64,000 bases of DNA from Bradyrhizobium sp. 186 (GCF_023101685.1 NZ_CP082164.1:372001-436000); one strand, 5' to 3'. Counted from the first letter of the stretch, positions 18,054 to 28,430 are shown. A program made the numbers and translations. The notes: generated by a model not told the origin, from the letters alone.

Positions 18054-20318
18054 TCAAGCGGCGTCAGTGAGCAAGGGCTGACGCCGGTTGAACACGAACA
18101 GGATCAGGGAGAGCATGATCAGGATCAGGCCTGCGATCATCTTCAGCTCGGCCGAGGTTGCGGTCTTGGGCAGACGGATCGCGTCAGGTGCGGCAGGCGT
18201 CAGCCGCCTTGCCGCAGGCCGGCCATTTGCATCGGCGCGGCGATCGCGCAATTGCGTGGGTGCCTGCTGCGGCCGTTCGCCAAACACCTTCTCAAAATCC
18301 CAGCCGGCCGGCAGATTGATCGGCAATTCGCTGAGCTTGAGCGGCTCGCTTTCGGGACGGCTCGGCATCTTGTCGACCGCGACAAGGCTGGTCAGTCTGG
18401 TGACGATCTGATGGTCGAGCGCCAGCGCCAGGATCGTCTTGTCGGTCTCTTCCGGTGTCATCTCGCGCATGGTGCGCGCCACTTCCGCGTCGCCGATCTT
18501 GCGCTTCGCCCAGAGCTTTGACAGGCCCTTGCCTTCGGCGGCATTTTGCAGCGGCAGCGTCACTGACCACGGTCGGTCGCCGACCCGCCCCTTGATCTCG
18601 AGCGAGCCCGCGAGCTTGTCGAGCTTCGCCGCCAGCACCAGCGGCTCGTCGCGATAGACGTCGGGAATGATCGCCGGGGTGACGTCGGCCTTGGCCTCGG
18701 AGAATTTTGCGGTGAGGCCGGTCACGGCAGGATTCTCCAGCTTGGCGAACAGGCCGCGCATGCGCTCCTCGACCTGCTCGACGGAGCCGATATGGGTGAA
18801 GGCGCCGCGGCCGAGCTCAGCTGCGCGCGTCATCAAGTAGGTGTTGGGCGCGGACCCGATGCCGATCATGAAGACGCGCGAGCGACCGCGCATCGCGGTG
18901 ATCGTTTCGAACAATTGCTGCTCGTTGCCGATTGCGCCGTCGGTCAGGAATACGACCTGGCGAACCATGCCGGTGTCGGCGAGCTTGTCGGTCAGCGCCG
19001 CGCGCATCGCCGGCACCATCTCGGTGCCGCCGCGGGCCTGCAACGCGCTCACGAACGAGGTCGCCTCGTCGACATGCGCCGCATCCGCGGGCACGGAGGC
19101 CGGGAACAGCACATCCATGGTGTCGTCGAAACGAATGACGTTGAAGCGGTCATTCGGCTGGAGACGAGAGAGTGCGTAAGCCAGGCTTGCCTTGGCCTGC
19201 ACGATCGACGTGCCGCCCATCGAGCCGGAATTGTCGATCACGAACACGATTTCGCGCGGCAGCGGCTTCTGCGTCGTCTGCTCGGCCGTCGGCGGGGTGA
19301 CGAAGGCGAGCAGGTAGTCGGCATCGCCGACATGCTCACGGAACAACCCGACCGAGGGCGCCTTCGCCGCGGCCGGCTTCCAGGTCAGCTCGAAGTCGCG
19401 GTCGGCGGGAACGGTGCTGTCGGCGAGCGTGACGACGCGCGTCGTATTATCCGGGCTCTCGATCTTGACGTTGTGGTGATGGCTCTTCACCTCGCCGAGC
19501 GCGAAGCCGGCCTTGAGGCGCACCGTGATGCTGGTCGGATTGATCGGTGGATTCTTGGCGGGGTCCAGCACGGGCGGCGAGATGCGGTCGCTGTCCGGTA
19601 CCGGGCTGGAGGTGGTGGCGCCCCAGCCGGAGCCATCCTGTCGGAACTCGACGCTCTGCACGATCGGCGCCGGATTGTAGCGCGGTCCGACCACCAGCGG
19701 CAGCCGCAGCGAATATTCGCTGCCGGACTGATGCACCGGCTCCTGGTATTCGATCTGCACCAGCACAGTCTCGCCCGGACCGATATTGGCGACCGAGTTG
19801 GTGAAGATGTTGGGACGCTCCTGCTCCGTGAGCGCGGCCTTCTGGCCGGCGCGGCGCGCCTGCTCGTAGATGACGCGCGCCTGCTGCCGTTCCTTGATGT
19901 CGCCGACGATGACGCGGTCGCCGACCACCATCTTCAGCGTATCGACGGCGCCGTCGGTGGCGAGCGGGTAGACATAGGTCGCCTCGACCCAATCCTTGGT
20001 CGGATTGCGGAAGACCTGGGTGACGCGGGCGCGCAGCGTCGGGCCCGACACCGTGATGTCGATGTCGATGCCGAGACGGATGGCTTCCGTATAGGCGCCG
20101 TCCTCCTTCACGAGGAGGGTGCCGGAGCGGGCATCGCCGGGCTGGAGCAGGCTCGCCTGCTCCGTGGTCGCCGACCAGCCCGGCTCGAAGCTCACCAGCA
20201 GGGCCACGAAGCTGAGCAGCATCACCGCTATGCCCTGCACGAGAAGAAACAGTCCGATCTTGATCAGCCTGCCCAGCATGGGGTGTTCGTCGCTGTCGGC
20301 TGCGTCGTAGGTGTCCAT
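18054..20318 (-). CDS. VIT and von Willebrand A domain protein, sortase target
   Basis: A 754-residue envelope protein. One hydrophobic helix lies near the N-terminus (about residues 21-45). It is followed by a VIT domain (about 80-215), a vWA domain whose MIDAS begins DNSGS at 362-366, and a linker. The C-terminal sorting signal is LPKTAT (716-721), then a hydrophobic helix and a short basic tail (NRRQ). This matches the marine proteobacterial sortase target family. The ATG at 20318 has GGGAG upstream; the 30 extra residues of the longer frame are rejected. VIT/vWA proteins usually mediate adhesion or protein binding; its partner is unknown. Confidence 0.88.
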   Translation of the reverse strand: MDTYDAADSDEHPMLGRLIKIGLFLLVQGIAVMLLSFVALLVSFEPGWSATTEQASLLQPGDARSGTLLVKEDGAYTEAIRLGIDIDITVSGPTLRARVTQVFRNPTKDWVEATYVYPLATDGAVDTLKMVVGDRVIVGDIKERQQARVIYEQARRAGQKAALTEQERPNIFTNSVANIGPGETVLVQIEYQEPVHQSGSEYSLRLPLVVGPRYNPAPIVQSVEFRQDGSGWGATTSSPVPDSDRISPPVLDPAKNPPINPTSITVRLKAGFALGEVKSHHHNVKIESPDNTTRVVTLADSTVPADRDFELTWKPAAAKAPSVGLFREHVGDADYLLAFVTPPTAEQTTQKPLPREIVFVIDNSGSMGGTSIVQAKASLAYALSRLQPNDRFNVIRFDDTMDVLFPASVPADAAHVDEATSFVSALQARGGTEMVPAMRAALTDKLADTGMVRQVVFLTDGAIGNEQQLFETITAMRGRSRVFMIGIGSAPNTYLMTRAAELGRGAFTHIGSVEQVEERMRGLFAKLENPAVTGLTAKFSEAKADVTPAIIPDVYRDEPLVLAAKLDKLAGSLEIKGRVGDRPWSVTLPLQNAAEGKGLSKLWAKRKIGDAEVARTMREMTPEETDKTILALALDHQIVTRLTSLVAVDKMPSRPESEPLKLSELPINLPAGWDFEKVFGERPQQAPTQLRDRRADANGRPAARRLTPAAPDAIRLPKTATSAELKMIAGLILIMLSLILFVFNRRQPLLTDAA

Positions 20319-20451
20319 TTGGCCTGCTCCCGAAGGATGTTTTGGTGATCTCAGCTTCCGCCGGAGAAGCAGATTTCGCGAGCAGAACGATCGGCAATAT
20401 TCCGCCATGGCCGGCCCGGGCGGACCGCCGCCGGGACGGCCATGTGCGGTT

Positions 20452-20480
20452 TTGTGCTGACTTGTCCGCTCTGCTAGAAT
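20452..20480 (+). promoter_or_regulatory. Possible sigma-70-type promoter of the XRE regulator
   Basis: TTGTGC (20452-20457) and TAGAAT (20475-20480) are separated by exactly 17 bp and lie 25 bp before the ATG at 20505. The -10 hexamer is good and the -35 is weak. The 186-bp divergent region also has to hold the promoter of the sortase target gene. Confidence 0.35.
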
Positions 20481-20504
20481 GGCCGCCCTGGAGCGGGGCT
20501 AGAG

Positions 20505-21275
20505 ATGCAGACGCAGGATAAACTCGCCGACAAGCAGCTTTCGGACGAGCAAAGCCGCGAGATCGCGGAGACCATTCGCGAGGAGCTCGCCAGACGCCGC
20601 ATCTCGCGGCAAGCGCTGGCCGAGCAGGCCAAGCTCAGCCTCTCGACGCTGGAGAAGGTGCTCGGCGGACGCCGCCCATTCACACTGGCAACCACGGTCC
20701 GGCTGGAACAGGCGCTGGGCGTGTCCCTGCGCAAGAGTGCCGTCGTGGCGACGCCTCCGGCCACAAACGATGTCGCGCCAGACAGTCTCGGCTCCTATTC
20801 GCATCGCGCGGTGAGCTGGCTGGAAGATGTCTACATCACACTGCGGCCGTCGTTCGGCGACAAGGACGCGATCTTTGCCTATCGCACCGAGATCGTCTGG
20901 GAGCCGAAGATCCCTTCACTGGTCTTCCGCGAGGGCGAGCGGACCGATGCCGCCTACGAGCACACCGGCGAAGTCGCCGTGCCGCATCAGTCCGGCTTCA
21001 TCTATCTCGTCATCATCAAGCACGGCCAGCATCGTGTGATCACGGTGTCGCGGCCGACGGTGGCCGGCGAGATGTACGGCATCATCTCGACGCTCCGCGC
21101 CGGCCCCGGCTCGCAGCTGACGCCGATCGCCGCGCCAATCGCCTATGTTCCAATTAGAATCGTTCAAGAGCCGACCCTGGGACGGATCGCGCCCGACAAT
21201 GCCAACCACGCACTGTATCGCAGCCATCTGCGCCGCACGGTGGAAGAACCGTTTGCGCTGTTTCTTCCGGTATAG
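20505..21275 (+). CDS. XRE-type helix-turn-helix regulator with uncharacterised C-terminal domain
   Basis: A 256-residue protein. The N-terminal helix-turn-helix at about residues 20-75 reads RRRISRQALAEQAKLSLSTL and continues into LGGRRPFTLATTVRLEQALG. The remaining roughly 150 residues (from SYSHRAVSWLEDVYITLRPS) look like a globular beta-rich domain that I do not recognise as a known ligand domain. It is divergent from the sortase target gene, so that gene is an obvious candidate for control; this is inference. Confidence 0.8.
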   Translation: MQTQDKLADKQLSDEQSREIAETIREELARRRISRQALAEQAKLSLSTLEKVLGGRRPFTLATTVRLEQALGVSLRKSAVVATPPATNDVAPDSLGSYSHRAVSWLEDVYITLRPSFGDKDAIFAYRTEIVWEPKIPSLVFREGERTDAAYEHTGEVAVPHQSGFIYLVIIKHGQHRVITVSRPTVAGEMYGIISTLRAGPGSQLTPIAAPIAYVPIRIVQEPTLGRIAPDNANHALYRSHLRRTVEEPFALFLPV

Positions 21276-21332
21276 TTCGTTTCGCGAACAAAATAGTCCA
21301 GCATCCGCCGCACATCCGTTTATAAGTCCGTC

Positions 21333-22838
21333 ATGCTGGACGCGCCCGCAAAATCCGGCGGTGTATCCCCGCTGTTCTCGGTCATCATCCCGCTCGAATA
21401 TCACCGCGGGCAGTGGGAGCAATCCTGGCTCGGCTGGACGGCGCAGACCGCGGACCAGTCTCTCTATGAGATCATCCTTGTCGTGCCGCCGGACTTCACG
21501 GCGCGCGAAGAGCTGAAGGTCCTCGCCGGCGACAGGGCGCGCCTCGAATTCACCGAATCCGAGCACGACATCGGGCTCTGCGCATTCGGCGCAACCAGGG
21601 CTCGCGGCAGCTATCTGTTCTTCACGGAATCGCATTGCTGGCCTGAGCCCGACGTGATCGAACTCTGCATCCGCGCGATCAATGATCATCCGGATTGGGC
21701 GGGGTTTTCCTGCCGGTCGGTCCCGATCTGCCACAATCGCCTGTCTGTGGCGGAAGCTGCGATGTATCAGGCCGATATCGAGTTCGGCATGAAGCAGCAT
21801 CCCTGGCGCAAGGTGCTGGATCAGTGCTTCGTGACGCGGCGCGACGTCTACGAGGAATGCGGGGGCTTGCGCGAAGAGCTCGGCCATTTCGCCGAATGGG
21901 TGCTCGCCGCCGGATATTTTGCGCGGGGCTATGCCATCGGTTATCTGGAAGAGGCGCGCTTCCATCACTATTACATCGGCCGGCTCGGCGAGCTGAAGAA
22001 ATTCACGCTCGATTTTGTTGAGGGCGAGATTCGCTATCTCAGCGAGGAGCGCCGCGATCCCGGCAGCGAACTGCTCGAAATTCCAATCGAATGGAGCGAG
22101 CGTGACAAATTCGACGCCTCGCTCGCCCGCAATGCGCTGACCGCACTCGTGCGCTACAGCCTCTCGGGCCGGGGCTGGAAGCAGCCTGACGAGAAGCTGC
22201 GTGCCTTCCGGCGCTGGGCCGCTCCTGCATTGCTCGGCGACCATCGTGCGCGCATCGCCGCGCGTCTCGGTGTCGTGCATGCGCGCGCGATCCTGGCCGC
22301 ACTGACCATGGTCGGATCGAGCGAGGCCATCGCACGATGGTTGAAGCGCTATATCGCAGCGCTGATCCGGCTTCAGAGACTCGATTGCATCCGTCGCGTT
22401 CGCCGGCAAGCAAGGCCCGCTGCGAAAGTGCGCGGCGGCGGCGTCCTTGCGCAGCTCGGATTCCATTGCATGGAATCCTCAGCCGGCCACACATTTTGCT
22501 GGAGCGAGCCGCAGGCCGCGGTCCGCATCAAAGGAGTTCCGGGCCGCAACATTGTCCGCATCCGAAGCCCTGCCCTCCGCGCGCCGCTGGAGAAGATCGG
22601 TGCGTATTTCTATCTTGACGGCGCGCGCGTCGATCCCGCCGCGATCGTGATCGGTCGCGACAGCTACACGTTGAGCCTCTATCTGCCGCCATCGGGCATC
22701 GCTACCCTTGCGTGGGCATGTCCGGTGTTAAGGGGTGTCGGCGATTCGCGTTGTCTTGGCCTGTCGATCGTGGCCATCGACGTAGGGCAGGACGCGCGTG
22801 AGACCGAGGACGCGCCGCCCTTCACTGAAAGAGAATAG
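21333..22838 (+). CDS. Family 2 glycosyltransferase with C-terminal beta domain
   Basis: A 501-residue protein. Residues about 14-240 are a GT-A glycosyltransferase (FSVIIPLEYHRGQWEQSW; SYLFFTESHCWPEPDVIE at the metal-site region). Residues about 250-400 are a helical linker rich in Arg. Residues about 405-490 form a beta domain (HCMESSAGHTFCWSEP, IGAYFYLDGARVDP, LAWACPVLRGVGDSRCLGL). A C-terminal domain of similar flavour occurs on the broken glycosyltransferase at 14572. It follows the XRE gene by 57 bp. The ATG has no strong Shine-Dalgarno. The substrate is unknown. Confidence 0.82.
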   Translation: MLDAPAKSGGVSPLFSVIIPLEYHRGQWEQSWLGWTAQTADQSLYEIILVVPPDFTAREELKVLAGDRARLEFTESEHDIGLCAFGATRARGSYLFFTESHCWPEPDVIELCIRAINDHPDWAGFSCRSVPICHNRLSVAEAAMYQADIEFGMKQHPWRKVLDQCFVTRRDVYEECGGLREELGHFAEWVLAAGYFARGYAIGYLEEARFHHYYIGRLGELKKFTLDFVEGEIRYLSEERRDPGSELLEIPIEWSERDKFDASLARNALTALVRYSLSGRGWKQPDEKLRAFRRWAAPALLGDHRARIAARLGVVHARAILAALTMVGSSEAIARWLKRYIAALIRLQRLDCIRRVRRQARPAAKVRGGGVLAQLGFHCMESSAGHTFCWSEPQAAVRIKGVPGRNIVRIRSPALRAPLEKIGAYFYLDGARVDPAAIVIGRDSYTLSLYLPPSGIATLAWACPVLRGVGDSRCLGLSIVAIDVGQDARETEDAPPFTERE

Positions 22839-22857
22839 CGGCCTTCGGCCGCTATTC
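22833..22857. terminator. Bidirectional terminator hairpin
   Basis: A perfect 11-bp stem (22833-22843 with 22847-22857, 3-nt TTC loop) overlaps the stop codon of the glycosyltransferase and lies between two convergent genes. On the minus strand it is followed by TCTTTC, and on the plus strand by no T-run, so it should act best for the minus-strand gene. Confidence 0.55.
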
Positions 22858-22887
22858 GGTATCTTCAGACGGGGAACGTAAGTCGCG

Positions 22888-24111
22888 TTAGCCGCCGGTT
22901 TCGGCGCTGATGACGTCGCCGATCAGATCCCACTTGCCGCCCTTGAACTGAATCATCTTGAGCTGCTCGATCGGGGCGAAGTCGTTGGGCGAGGTGTTGA
23001 TCTTGATGCCGGGAATCAGGACCTCTGGCGCAAAGTCCTTCAAGCGCGCCGCCTGCTTCATCACGTTCTCCCGTGTGAGATCGTCCCCGGACTGCTTCAG
23101 CACCTGCGCCATGGTTTGCGCGGCGGCGTAGCCGTAGACGAGGTTGATGTCGGAGACGTTGGCGCCCGGCATGTATTTGTTGATGAAAGCCATGAACTTC
23201 TTCATGCCCTCATCGTCCTTCCACTGCGGGTCGGATGCATCCTTCAGATAAGTCGCCGACAGCACGCCTTCGGAAGCTTGCAGGCCCGCAGGCTGCATGA
23301 CCGCGCCGATCGAGATCGAGACGTCGGTCATCACCTGCATCGGCTTCCATTCCAGCTCGGCGATCTTCTTGATCGCCTGCGCCGCGAATTTCGGCGTCGC
23401 GATGTTGACGAAGACGTTGGCGCCGGTGCCCTTCAGCTTGACGATGTGGGAATCGATCGAGGGTTCGGTGGTCTCGTAGCTCTCTTCCGCGACGATCAGC
23501 GAGGACGCTTTGTCGCCGAAGATCTCCTTGATGCCGGCGACGTAGTCCTTGCCGAAATCGTCATTGGCATAGAAGATCGCGACCTTGGCGTCGGGCTTCG
23601 CTTGCAGGATGTACTTCGCGAAGACGCGTGCTTCGACCCGGTAGCTCGGCTGGAAGCCCATGGTCCATGGGAAGCCTTTCGGATCGTTCCACTTGCTGGC
23701 GCCGGTGGCGAGGAAGAGCTGCGGCACCTTCTTGGCATTGTGATATTTTTGCACGGCGGTCTGGGTCGGCGTGCCCAGTGCGTTGAACACCAGGAAGACC
23801 TCGTCGCTCTCGATCAGCTTGCGGATCTGCTCCACCGTCTTGGGCGGCGAATAGGCGTCGTCATAGGAGATCCAGTTGATCTTGCGGCCGTTGATGCCGC
23901 CCTGGTCGTTGATCATCTTGAAGTAGGCCTCCTCGGTCTTGCCGATGATGCCGTAGGCCGAGGCGGGACCGGAATAAGCCTCGACATTGCCGATCTTGAT
24001 CTCGGTATCGCTGGCGCCGGTGTCGTATTTCTTCTGCGCGTAAGCGCCCTGGGCCGAGAGCAATGTCAGAGCCGTCGCCGCGGCGAGCAGCGAAAGTTTC
24101 TTGTTCTTCAT
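22888..24111 (-). CDS. ABC transporter substrate-binding protein (branched-chain amino acid type), orphan
   Basis: A 407-residue periplasmic protein with a Sec signal peptide (MKNKKLSLLAAATALTLLSA, then QGAYAQ) and a Peripla_BP_6 (LivJ-like) fold: IKIGNVEAYSGPASAYGIIG, INDQGGINGRKI, VAIFYANDDFGKDY. AAGGA lies upstream of the ATG. No permease or ATPase gene is adjacent. The acyl-CoA ligase gene just upstream suggests an aromatic or fatty acid ligand, which is a guess. A terminator separates the two genes. Confidence 0.88.
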   Translation of the reverse strand: MKNKKLSLLAAATALTLLSAQGAYAQKKYDTGASDTEIKIGNVEAYSGPASAYGIIGKTEEAYFKMINDQGGINGRKINWISYDDAYSPPKTVEQIRKLIESDEVFLVFNALGTPTQTAVQKYHNAKKVPQLFLATGASKWNDPKGFPWTMGFQPSYRVEARVFAKYILQAKPDAKVAIFYANDDFGKDYVAGIKEIFGDKASSLIVAEESYETTEPSIDSHIVKLKGTGANVFVNIATPKFAAQAIKKIAELEWKPMQVMTDVSISIGAVMQPAGLQASEGVLSATYLKDASDPQWKDDEGMKKFMAFINKYMPGANVSDINLVYGYAAAQTMAQVLKQSGDDLTRENVMKQAARLKDFAPEVLIPGIKINTSPNDFAPIEQLKMIQFKGGKWDLIGDVISAETGG

Positions 24112-24153
24112 GGAAATTCCTTGGGTTTCTTGTGAGTTGGGGCAGGCACTTCG

Positions 24154-24181
24154 AAAGAAAAAGCGCCCGCGAGGGGCGCTT
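24154..24181 (-). terminator. Intrinsic terminator after the acyl-CoA ligase
   Basis: On the minus strand an 8-bp perfect stem (24181-24174 with 24168-24161, 5-nt loop) runs into TTTTTCTTT, only 3 bp past the ligase stop. It lies in the 73-bp gap before the binding-protein gene, so that gene probably relies on readthrough or on a promoter nearby. Confidence 0.65.
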
Positions 24182-24184
24182 CGG

Positions 24185-25738
24185 TCAGGCGTCGGCCACT
24201 TTGGCCTTGTCGACTTCCGAGGCCACTGAAAACTCGTTGCGCAAGGTCGGCTTGTGGATCTTGCCGGTGGCGTTGCGCGGGAGTGCCGTGACGAAGCGAA
24301 CCTGGCGCGGACATTTGAAGCGCGCGAGATTAGCCGCGCAGTGCGCAAAGACATCGGCCTCGATCAGCCGTTGCCCCGGTTTGACCGCGACGATGGCAAG
24401 GCCGACCTCGCCCCATTGTGGATCGGGAATGCCGATCACGGCGGCTTCCGCGATCGCGGTGAGTTGGTGCAGGACGTTCTCGACTTCGGCCGGATAGACG
24501 TTCTCGCCGCCGGAGATGTACATGTCCTTCCAGCGGTCGACGATGTAGTAGAAACCTTCCTCGTCGATTCGCGTCGCATCGCCCGTGTGCAGCCAGCCGT
24601 CGGTGAAGGCGGACTTGTTCGCCTCCGGCCTGTTCCAGTAGCCCGGCGTGATGTTCGGTCCCTTGACCCAGAGCTCCCCGAGTTCGCCGACGGCGGCGTC
24701 GCTGCCGTCGGGACGCACGATCCGCACTTCCGTGTGCAGCACCGGCTTGCCGGCGGAGCCGGCTTTTCGCGCCGCATCCTCGCGATCGAGCACCAGCACG
24801 GCCGGCGAGGTCTCGGTCATGCCATAGCCCTGCTGGAGCGCGACGCCCCGCGCCTCCCAGACTTTCAGCAGCGGTACCGGCATCGGTGCGCCGCCGACGC
24901 CGCCGACGATCAGTCGCCCGAGATCGGTCGTCGCAAACGCCGGATGCTGCGCCATGAACTGGTAGATCGCGGGCACGCCGAAGAACACGTTGATGCCCTG
25001 CGCGGGATCGTTGATCAGGCCGAGTGCGACACCGGGGTCGAAGGCGCGCATGATCATCACGGTGCCGCCGGCATGCAACACGGGATTGGTGTAGCAATTG
25101 AGCCCGCCGGTGTGGAACAGCGGCAGCACGGTGAGCAGCACCGAGGCCGGCCCGATGCAGGCGGGACCGCCGAGATTGATGCAATTCCAGAAGGTCATGC
25201 CGTGGGTGATGGTCGCGCCCTTTGGACGGCCCGTGGTGCCCGAGGTGTACATGATGGTCGAGACGTCATCGAGCGTGACCTCCTCGATGCGGTCGAGCGG
25301 CCTTGCAGCGGCGATGCCGGCCTCGTAGGAGCCGCCGGGGCCGAGCAGCAGGCTGACGGCGACACCGCAGAGCTTCGCCACAGTCAGCGCGGTCCCGGCC
25401 AGATCAGTGTCATGGATCATCACCTTCGGCGCACAATCGTCGGTGATGAACTGAAGCTCGGGCACGGTGAGGCGGGTGTTGAGCGGCACGAAGACGGCGC
25501 CGAGCCGACCGCAGGCGAACTGGACCTCCAGCGTATCGGTTGTGTTTAGCGCCAGCACCGCGACGCGGTCGCCGCGCGAGACTTTTAGCGTATCGCGCAG
25601 GAATGAGGAGAGACGCGAGACGCGCGTATCCAACTGCGAATAGGTGAAGCGGCGCTCGCTCGCGAGGTCGATGGCCGCAACCTTGTTCGGCGTGCGGCGG
25701 CCATGATGGGCGATCCAGTCGTAGTGACGAACGGCCAA
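24185..25738 (-). CDS. AMP-forming acyl-CoA synthetase
   Basis: ANL-superfamily CoA ligase that activates a carboxylic acid via an acyl-adenylate; 517 residues with the start used. The phosphate-binding loop is YTSGTTGRPKGA, the adenine region GYGMTETSPA, the ATP-binding TGD motif is in WLHTGDATRIDEEGFYYIVD, and the catalytic Lys is in LPRNATGKIHKPTLR. The start is taken as TTG at 25738 because GAGGGAGGG lies directly upstream and LAVRHYDW is the family N-terminus; ATG codons at 25792 and 25801 lack a Shine-Dalgarno. The substrate is not predictable, possibly aromatic or medium chain. Confidence 0.85.
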   Translation of the reverse strand: MAVRHYDWIAHHGRRTPNKVAAIDLASERRFTYSQLDTRVSRLSSFLRDTLKVSRGDRVAVLALNTTDTLEVQFACGRLGAVFVPLNTRLTVPELQFITDDCAPKVMIHDTDLAGTALTVAKLCGVAVSLLLGPGGSYEAGIAAARPLDRIEEVTLDDVSTIMYTSGTTGRPKGATITHGMTFWNCINLGGPACIGPASVLLTVLPLFHTGGLNCYTNPVLHAGGTVMIMRAFDPGVALGLINDPAQGINVFFGVPAIYQFMAQHPAFATTDLGRLIVGGVGGAPMPVPLLKVWEARGVALQQGYGMTETSPAVLVLDREDAARKAGSAGKPVLHTEVRIVRPDGSDAAVGELGELWVKGPNITPGYWNRPEANKSAFTDGWLHTGDATRIDEEGFYYIVDRWKDMYISGGENVYPAEVENVLHQLTAIAEAAVIGIPDPQWGEVGLAIVAVKPGQRLIEADVFAHCAANLARFKCPRQVRFVTALPRNATGKIHKPTLRNEFSVASEVDKAKVADA

Positions 25739-26008
25739 AAATCCCTCCCTCGACGGTCTTGTGCCGCCAGCATTTTCATTGCCGCGCAACATGGTCGGCA
25801 CGGCCTTGGAGGCCAGCCGGAGTTTTGCGCATGACGTCTTTTCTTGACCCGGAGTTGGCCTGCGGGGGGCGAAAATCGTCTTGCGTTAAGTTGCTAGGTC
25901 GCGGCTGATCGGAGCGGTTCGCCCAGGCCAGCCACTCCGCGCAAGTGAGGCGCCGATGTTCCGGCCATGGTGGTTGGCAGGAGTCGCCGACAGCGAGGCG
26001 AATGCGCG

Positions 26009-27145
26009 ATGAAGAGCCCGTTCTATACCGCCGAGCACGACGCCTTCCGCGAAGTGATGCGCCGCTTTGTCGAAAAGGAGATCGAGCCTTTCGCCCATGA
26101 GTGGGACGAGGCCGGCGAATTCCCCCGCGCGCTCTATCGCAAGGCCGCCGGGATCGGGCTGTTGGGACTGGGATTTCCCGAGGAATATGGCGGGATCGCC
26201 GCTGACCAGTTCATGAAGATCGTGGCGAGCCAGGAGCTGGCGCGCGCGGGCGCCGGCGGCGTCAGTGCAAGCCTGATGAGCCACACCATCGGCTCGCCGC
26301 CGATCGCGCGGGCGGCACGTCCTGAGGTCAAAGCACGGGTGCTGCCGCAGGTGCTCGCCGGCGAAAAGATCTCCGCGCTCGCGATCACCGAGCCGGGCGG
26401 CGGCTCCGATGTCGCGAACCTCCGCACCAGAGCGCGGCGCGACGGCGATCACTACGTCGTGAGCGGCGAGAAGACTTTCATCACCTCCGGGATGCGCGCC
26501 GATTATCTGACCGTTGCGGTGCGAACCGGCGGCGAGGGCGCAGGCGGCGTCAGCCTACTTCTGATCGAGGGCAGCACGCCCGGCCTGTCGCGGACAAAAC
26601 TGAAGAAGATGGGCTGGTGGGCCTCCGACACCGCGACGCTGCACTTTGACGAATGCCGCGTTCCGACCGAGAATTTGATCGGCGAGGAGGGCCAGGGCTT
26701 CAAGATCATCATGCACAACTTCAACAGCGAGCGTATCGGCATGGCGGCGAGCTGCACCGCCTTCGCTCGCGTCTGCCTCGACGAGGCGATTGCCTACGCC
26801 AAGGAACGCAAGACGTTTGGCAAGCCGCTCGCCCAACACCAGGTCATTCGCCACAAGATCGTCGACATGGCGCAGAAGGTTGCGGCGAGCCAGGCGATGC
26901 TGGAATTACTGGCCTGGCGGCTGGAACAGGGCGACAGCCCAGTCGCAGAAATCTGCATGATGAAGAACCAGGCGACGCAGACCATGGCGTTCTGCGCCTC
27001 CGAAGCCGTGCAGATTTTCGGCGGCGCCGGCTTCATGCGCGGCATCAAGGCCGAGCGCATCTACCGCGAGGTCAAGGTCAACGCCATCGGCGGCGGGACC
27101 GAGGAGATCATGAAGGATCTGGCGTCGAGGCAGATGGGGTTGTGA
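26009..27145 (+). CDS. Acyl-CoA dehydrogenase
   Basis: FAD enzyme introducing a 2,3 double bond into an acyl-CoA; 378 residues, the normal length. Visible features are the N-terminal helical domain, FAD/substrate motif ALAITEPGGGSDVANL, EKTFITSGMRADYLTVAVRT, and the C-terminal IGGGTEEIMKDL, where the catalytic glutamate of this family lies. The ATG at 26009 gives MKSPFYTAEHDAF; the 14 residues further upstream are not family-like. It is divergent from the acyl-CoA ligase (270-bp gap holding both promoters) and first of the + strand catabolic cluster. Confidence 0.9.
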   Translation: MKSPFYTAEHDAFREVMRRFVEKEIEPFAHEWDEAGEFPRALYRKAAGIGLLGLGFPEEYGGIAADQFMKIVASQELARAGAGGVSASLMSHTIGSPPIARAARPEVKARVLPQVLAGEKISALAITEPGGGSDVANLRTRARRDGDHYVVSGEKTFITSGMRADYLTVAVRTGGEGAGGVSLLLIEGSTPGLSRTKLKKMGWWASDTATLHFDECRVPTENLIGEEGQGFKIIMHNFNSERIGMAASCTAFARVCLDEAIAYAKERKTFGKPLAQHQVIRHKIVDMAQKVAASQAMLELLAWRLEQGDSPVAEICMMKNQATQTMAFCASEAVQIFGGAGFMRGIKAERIYREVKVNAIGGGTEEIMKDLASRQMGL

Positions 27146-27155
27146 CGGAGAGGCC

Positions 27156-27253
27156 GTCATTCCGGGGCGTGCGAAGCGCGAACCCGGAATCCAGAGATGA
27201 GTCCTATTACATCGAGATTCCGGGTTCGACGCTACGCGTCGCCCCGGAATGAC
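27156..27253. repeat. Family C palindromic repeat
   Basis: The left arm GTCATTCCGGGGCG and right arm CGCCCCGGAATGAC are exact inverted copies about 98 bp apart. Inside are a second pair, CCCGGAAT and ATTCCGGG. It sits between the two acyl-CoA dehydrogenase genes and ends right at the Shine-Dalgarno of the second. Confidence 0.8.
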
Positions 27254-27263
27254 AGGAAGCAAA

Positions 27264-28429
<1,166 letters not shown>

Positions 28430-28430
<1 letters not shown>

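Noticed and set aside
18792..20348. 518-codon open frame on the plus strand opposite the sortase target
   Set aside because: Shadow of the VIT/vWA gene; composition is Arg/His/Gly-rich and no start signal is present.
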